From Streptomyces sp. Edi4 (GTDB taxonomy: Bacteria > Actinomycetota > Actinomycetes > Streptomycetales > Streptomycetaceae), in NCBI RefSeq assembly GCF_040253615.1, contig NZ_JBEJGY010000004.1, positions 6,076,001 to 6,140,000 of the forward strand: 64,000 nt of DNA, written 5' to 3'. Position numbers and translations under genes: made by a program. Below are positions 60,895-64,000 of this stretch, piece after piece. The notes beneath the pieces were generated by a model that was not told where the DNA came from, searched no databases, and saw only the letters and a list, made by a program, of their open reading frames with translations. How positions within the stretch are numbered: position 1 is the stretch's first letter; every line of letters begins with the position of its first letter.

Positions 60895-63009
60895 ATGAGT
60901 GCAGAGGCCACAAATCCTGGTGCTCACAGCCGCCGACGCGGCCGCCCCCGGATCGACCTCCGCCGACTGGGCCGCGCGGCCCTGCTCGGCCCGGTCTCCC
61001 GCGACCGGTTGCCCGACGCCATCGGTCACGTCGCCGACGCCCACCGGGCCCACCATCCCGACGCCGACCTGGCCGTACTGCACCGGGCGTACGTCCTCGC
61101 CGAAGCCTCCCACCGGGGCCAGTACCGCAAGAGCGGCGAGCCCTACATCACCCACCCGCTGGCCGTGACACTGATCCTGGCCGAACTGGGCGCGGAGACA
61201 ACCACGTTGACCGCCTCCCTCCTCCACGACACCGTGGAGGACACGGAAGTGACGCTGGATCAGGTACGGGCCGAGTTCGGCGCGGAAGTCACCTATCTGG
61301 TGGACGGCGTCACCAAACTGGAGAAGGTCGACTACGGCGCGGCGGCCGAACCCGAGACCTTCCGCAAGATGCTGGTCGCCACCGGAAACGACGTCCGCGT
61401 GATGTCGATCAAACTCGCCGACCGGCTGCACAACATGCGCACCCTCGGCGTGATGCGCCCCGACAAACAAGCCCGCATCGCCAAGGTGACCAGGGACGTC
61501 CTGATCCCGCTCGCCGAACGGCTCGGTGTGCAGGCCCTCAAGTCCGAACTCGAAGACCTCGTCTTCGCGATCCTGCACCCCGAGGAGTACGAACGCACCC
61601 GCGCCCTGATCGCGGCCGGCACCGGCGCCGCCGACCCGCTGGCCGCCATCGCCGACGGCGTACGCGCCGTACTGCGCGAAGCGGGCCTCCAGGCCGAAGT
61701 CCTCATCAGGCCGCGCCACTTCGTCTCCGTACACCGCGTGCACCTCAAACGCGGCGAACTGCGCGGAAGCGACTTCGGGCGGCTGCTCGTCCTGGTCACC
61801 GAGGACGCCGACTGCTACGCGGTCCTCGGTGAACTCCACACCTGCTTCACGCCGGTGGTCTCCGAGTTCAAGGACTTCATCGCCGCACCCAAGTTCAACC
61901 TGTACCAGTCGCTGCACACGGCGATCGTCGGACCCGCCGGCGACGTGGCCGAAGTCCTCATCCGCACCCGCCGGATGCACAAGGTCGCCGAGGCCGGCGT
62001 CATCGCGCTCGGCAATCCCTACCCGCCGGGCCCCCATACGCAGGGCGCCCATGCGCAGGGCCCGGGCGAGGGGCCGCAGCAGGCGGGCGACGAGCGCGAG
62101 GACCCCACGCGCCCCGGCTGGCTCTCCCGCCTCCTTGACTGGCAACAGAACGCCCCCGACCCCGACACGTTCTGGTCCTCCCTGCGCGAGGAACTGGCGG
62201 GCGACGAAGAGATCACGGTGTTCTGCGCCGACGACCGCACCCTGGTCCTGCCGGCCGGCGCCAGCTGCGTCGACGCCGCCTACGCGCAGTACGGCGCTGC
62301 CGCCCACAGCTGCGTCGGCGCCCGCGTCAACGGCCGCCTGGCCACGCTCAGTACGGTGCTCAACGACGGCGACACGGTGCAGCCGTTGCTCGCCCAGGAC
62401 GCCACATCGGGGCCGTCGGCCGGCTGGCTCGACCACGCCAGGACGCCGGCGGCGCGCATCGCGATCACCGGATGGCTCGCGGCCAACCCCGAGGGCGCCA
62501 CCGTGCCCGCCGCCACCCCCCGCCCCCAGGTCAACGTCCCCGCCGACCGGCGCGCCGCCGCCAACGCGGTGACCGACCTGCCCGGCGTGACCGTACGGCT
62601 CGCGGGCTGCTGCACCCCCGTGCCGCCCGATGCGGTCACCGGTTTCTCGGTGCGCGGGGCCGCGGTGACCGTCCATCGTCAGGAGTGCCCGGCCGTCGTG
62701 CGCATGCGGGCCGTGGGGCGGGCGCCGGTGGAGGTGCGCTGGGGGGAGGCCGCCGAATGCCGCGTCACCCTGGTCGCCGAGGCCTTCGGACGCCCGCGCC
62801 TGCTGGCCGACCTCACAGAAGCCATCGCGGGCGCCGACGTGGCCATCGTCTCGGCCACCGTGGAACCCCCCAGCGAGCAACGCGTCCGGCACACCTACAC
62901 CCTCCAACTGCCGGACGCCGCCGGGCTGCCCGCGCTGATGAGGACCATGCGGGACGTGGCGGGGGTGTACGACGTGAGCCGGGCGCAGCATCCGGCGGCG
63001 GCGGGGTGA
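60895..63009 (+). CDS. rshA: RelA/SpoT homologue (RshA-like)
   Basis: A 704-residue RSH protein, matching the second RelA/SpoT homologue of Streptomyces. The (p)ppGpp hydrolase HD domain is intact: SHRGQYRKSGEPYITHPLA, then HDTVED (111-116), then IKLADRLHNMRTL. The synthetase domain has the general layout (AAPKFNLYQSLHTAIVGPAG), but several catalytic positions are changed (see findings). A TGS-like segment (ITVFCADDRTLVLPAGASC) and a C-terminal ACT domain follow. The ATG has GGAGGT 4-5 bp upstream; the in-frame GTG at 60811 lacks a ribosome binding site. Confidence 0.93.
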   Translation: MSAEATNPGAHSRRRGRPRIDLRRLGRAALLGPVSRDRLPDAIGHVADAHRAHHPDADLAVLHRAYVLAEASHRGQYRKSGEPYITHPLAVTLILAELGAETTTLTASLLHDTVEDTEVTLDQVRAEFGAEVTYLVDGVTKLEKVDYGAAAEPETFRKMLVATGNDVRVMSIKLADRLHNMRTLGVMRPDKQARIAKVTRDVLIPLAERLGVQALKSELEDLVFAILHPEEYERTRALIAAGTGAADPLAAIADGVRAVLREAGLQAEVLIRPRHFVSVHRVHLKRGELRGSDFGRLLVLVTEDADCYAVLGELHTCFTPVVSEFKDFIAAPKFNLYQSLHTAIVGPAGDVAEVLIRTRRMHKVAEAGVIALGNPYPPGPHTQGAHAQGPGEGPQQAGDEREDPTRPGWLSRLLDWQQNAPDPDTFWSSLREELAGDEEITVFCADDRTLVLPAGASCVDAAYAQYGAAAHSCVGARVNGRLATLSTVLNDGDTVQPLLAQDATSGPSAGWLDHARTPAARIAITGWLAANPEGATVPAATPRPQVNVPADRRAAANAVTDLPGVTVRLAGCCTPVPPDAVTGFSVRGAAVTVHRQECPAVVRMRAVGRAPVEVRWGEAAECRVTLVAEAFGRPRLLADLTEAIAGADVAIVSATVEPPSEQRVRHTYTLQLPDAAGLPALMRTMRDVAGVYDVSRAQHPAAAG

Positions 63010-63078
63010 GGCGGAAGGCCTCGACCGGGTCCGCCGGCTCGAGGACAACTGACGAACGGCAATTGACGGACATGGACG

Positions 63079-63098
63079 GTCAGCTGACACTTTTCACC
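63079..63098 (+). promoter_or_regulatory. Copy of a GTCANNTGACA motif
   Basis: GTCAGCTGACACTTTTCACC, a palindrome GTCAGCTGAC plus ACTTTTCACC. A near-identical sequence is at 45720-45701 on the minus strand, and a shorter relative is at 50338-50350. It lies in the 200-bp gap after the RelA/SpoT gene. Its role is unknown. Confidence 0.35.
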
Positions 63099-63209
63099 GT
63101 CTGACAGCCGTCATCGCCCCGCCCACTACCCGCCCCCCACCACCCCCGTTCGGGTGGCCCCCATGCGCGTCGGCACGAGCGGCCCCCCTCGCGCTGGTAG
63201 CGGTAGGGC

Positions 63210-64000
63210 ATGCCGCTCACCCCTCGCCCCTTCCGCTCCCGCCGCCTGCGTGCCGCGCTGCTTGCCGCGGCCGCGGCATCCGTAGTCGCCGCGGCCCTGC
63301 CCGCCCCCGTACCGCTCGGCATCGGGGACCCCCTCTTCCCGCACCTGGGCAACCCAGGCTACGACGTGCTCGCGTACGACATCGGGCTCACCTACCCCGG
63401 CGAGAACAACAAGCCCATGGAGGCCGTCACCACCATCGACGCCGTCGCCACGGACGCCCTGGAGCGGATCAATCTCGACTTCGCCCGCGGCACGGTGCAC
63501 GGCGTGGACGTGAACGGGCGCCCGGCCGCGTTCGCCAGCGTCGACGAGGACCTGGTGATCACCCCGCAGGAGTCCGTGAGCGCCGGGGAACGGCTGCGGA
63601 TCACCGTACGCCACACCAGCGACCCGAACGCCGCGAGCGACGGCGGCTGGGTGCGCACCTCCGACGGCCTGGTGATGGCCAATCAGGCCGACGCCGCCCA
63701 CCGGGTGTTCCCGTGCAACGACCACCCCTCCGACAAGGCGTTCTTCACCTTCCATGTGACCGCGCCCGCCGACGTGACGGTCGTGGCCAACGGTCTGCCC
63801 ATCGGCCATGAACGCCAGGGCAGCCGGGTCGTCTCCTCGTACCGCGTCAGCCATCCCATGGCGACCGAACTGGCGCAGATCTCGATCGGACACTCCGCGG
63901 TGCTGCACCGCGAGGGGCCGCACGGGCTGCCGATCCGCGACGTGGTCCCGGCGGCGGACCGGGCGAAGCTGGAGCCGTGGCTGAAGAAGACCCCCGGGCA
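63210..64000 (+). CDS. M1-family aminopeptidase-like protein, 5' part
   Basis: The coding region runs off the end of the window. The visible 263 residues contain a signal peptide (RRLRAALLAAAAASVVAAAL) and the N-terminal beta domain of M1 peptidases (GYDVLAYDIGLTYPG, GVDVNGRPAAFASVDEDLVI, HRVFPCNDHPSDKAFFTFHV). The GAMEN and HExxH motifs would lie downstream and cannot be seen. It is therefore probably a secreted metallopeptidase. The ATG at 63210 follows a TAGCGG sequence by 6 bp. Confidence 0.88.
   Translation, partial: MPLTPRPFRSRRLRAALLAAAAASVVAAALPAPVPLGIGDPLFPHLGNPGYDVLAYDIGLTYPGENNKPMEAVTTIDAVATDALERINLDFARGTVHGVDVNGRPAAFASVDEDLVITPQESVSAGERLRITVRHTSDPNAASDGGWVRTSDGLVMANQADAAHRVFPCNDHPSDKAFFTFHVTAPADVTVVANGLPIGHERQGSRVVSSYRVSHPMATELAQISIGHSAVLHREGPHGLPIRDVVPAADRAKLEPWLKKTPG

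Noticed and set aside
63072..63104. A ten-codon open frame (MDGQLTLFTV) after the RelA/SpoT gene
   Set aside because: It has no ribosome binding site and coincides with the repeated palindromic motif; I cannot tell it from chance.

Overview
The window is a high-GC actinobacterial chromosome segment. Base composition, GTG/TTG starts, gene content and gene order (pnp, M16 protease, dapB, thyX, dapA, RNase J, an rRNA operon, osaC/osaA/osaB, ftsK, rimO, pgsA, cinA, clgR, dps, lhr, recA-recX, gluABCD, miaB, miaA, dapF, a RelA/SpoT homologue) match the conserved core of a Streptomyces chromosome. I see no insertion sequence, prophage, CRISPR array or other sign of recent transfer. The accessory-looking parts are short intergenic tandem repeats.

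Layout. 1-4.7 kb: 3' end of pnp, an M16 peptidase, dapB and three small membrane-protein genes. 4.8-8.6 kb: thyX, dapA and RNase J. 8.6-14.25 kb: one complete 16S-23S-5S operon with leader, processing stems and terminator, and no spacer tRNA. 14.3-24.6 kb: a truncated PLP-aminotransferase-like gene, tRNA-Thr(GGT), and the osmotic-stress genes osaC (minus), osaA and osaB (plus). 24.7-32.6 kb: ftsK, a RodZ-like gene, the overlapping run rimO-pgsA-cinA, clgR and dps. 32.7-44.3 kb: an SDR, nei, lhr, a squalene-cyclase-like repeat protein, a DUF3046 gene, an AI-2E-type permease, recA and recX. 44.4-47.4 kb: a cysteine dioxygenase/rhodanese pair behind a cysteine-containing leader peptide, and an FAD monooxygenase. 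47.6-55 kb: gluABCD, a two-component system and a TAXI-type binding protein. 55-64 kb: miaB, a dioxygenase-like gene, miaA, dapF, the RelA/SpoT homologue and the start of an M1 peptidase.

Functional links. The window joins DNA repair (recA, recX, nei, lhr, ftsK, dps), nucleotide and RNA metabolism (thyX, pnp, RNase J, miaA, miaB, rimO), lysine/diaminopimelate synthesis (dapA, dapB, dapF) and stress signalling (osa genes, clgR, RelA/SpoT homologue). The most useful new reading is regulatory. The DNA-damage promoter motif TTGTCRGTG-N8-TAnnnT, known from recA of this group, is visible not only at recA but also at thyX, lhr and dapF. At lhr and dapF it sits so that the mRNA would start at the start codon. 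Many other genes (dapA, ftsK, rimO, the SDR, DUF3046, the dioxygenase-like gene) also have a -10 element 6-7 nt before the start codon and no Shine-Dalgarno sequence, which predicts leaderless transcripts. Other candidate control elements are a 14-bp stem directly before the RNase J ribosome binding site and the cysteine leader peptide with an 18-bp direct repeat upstream of its promoter.
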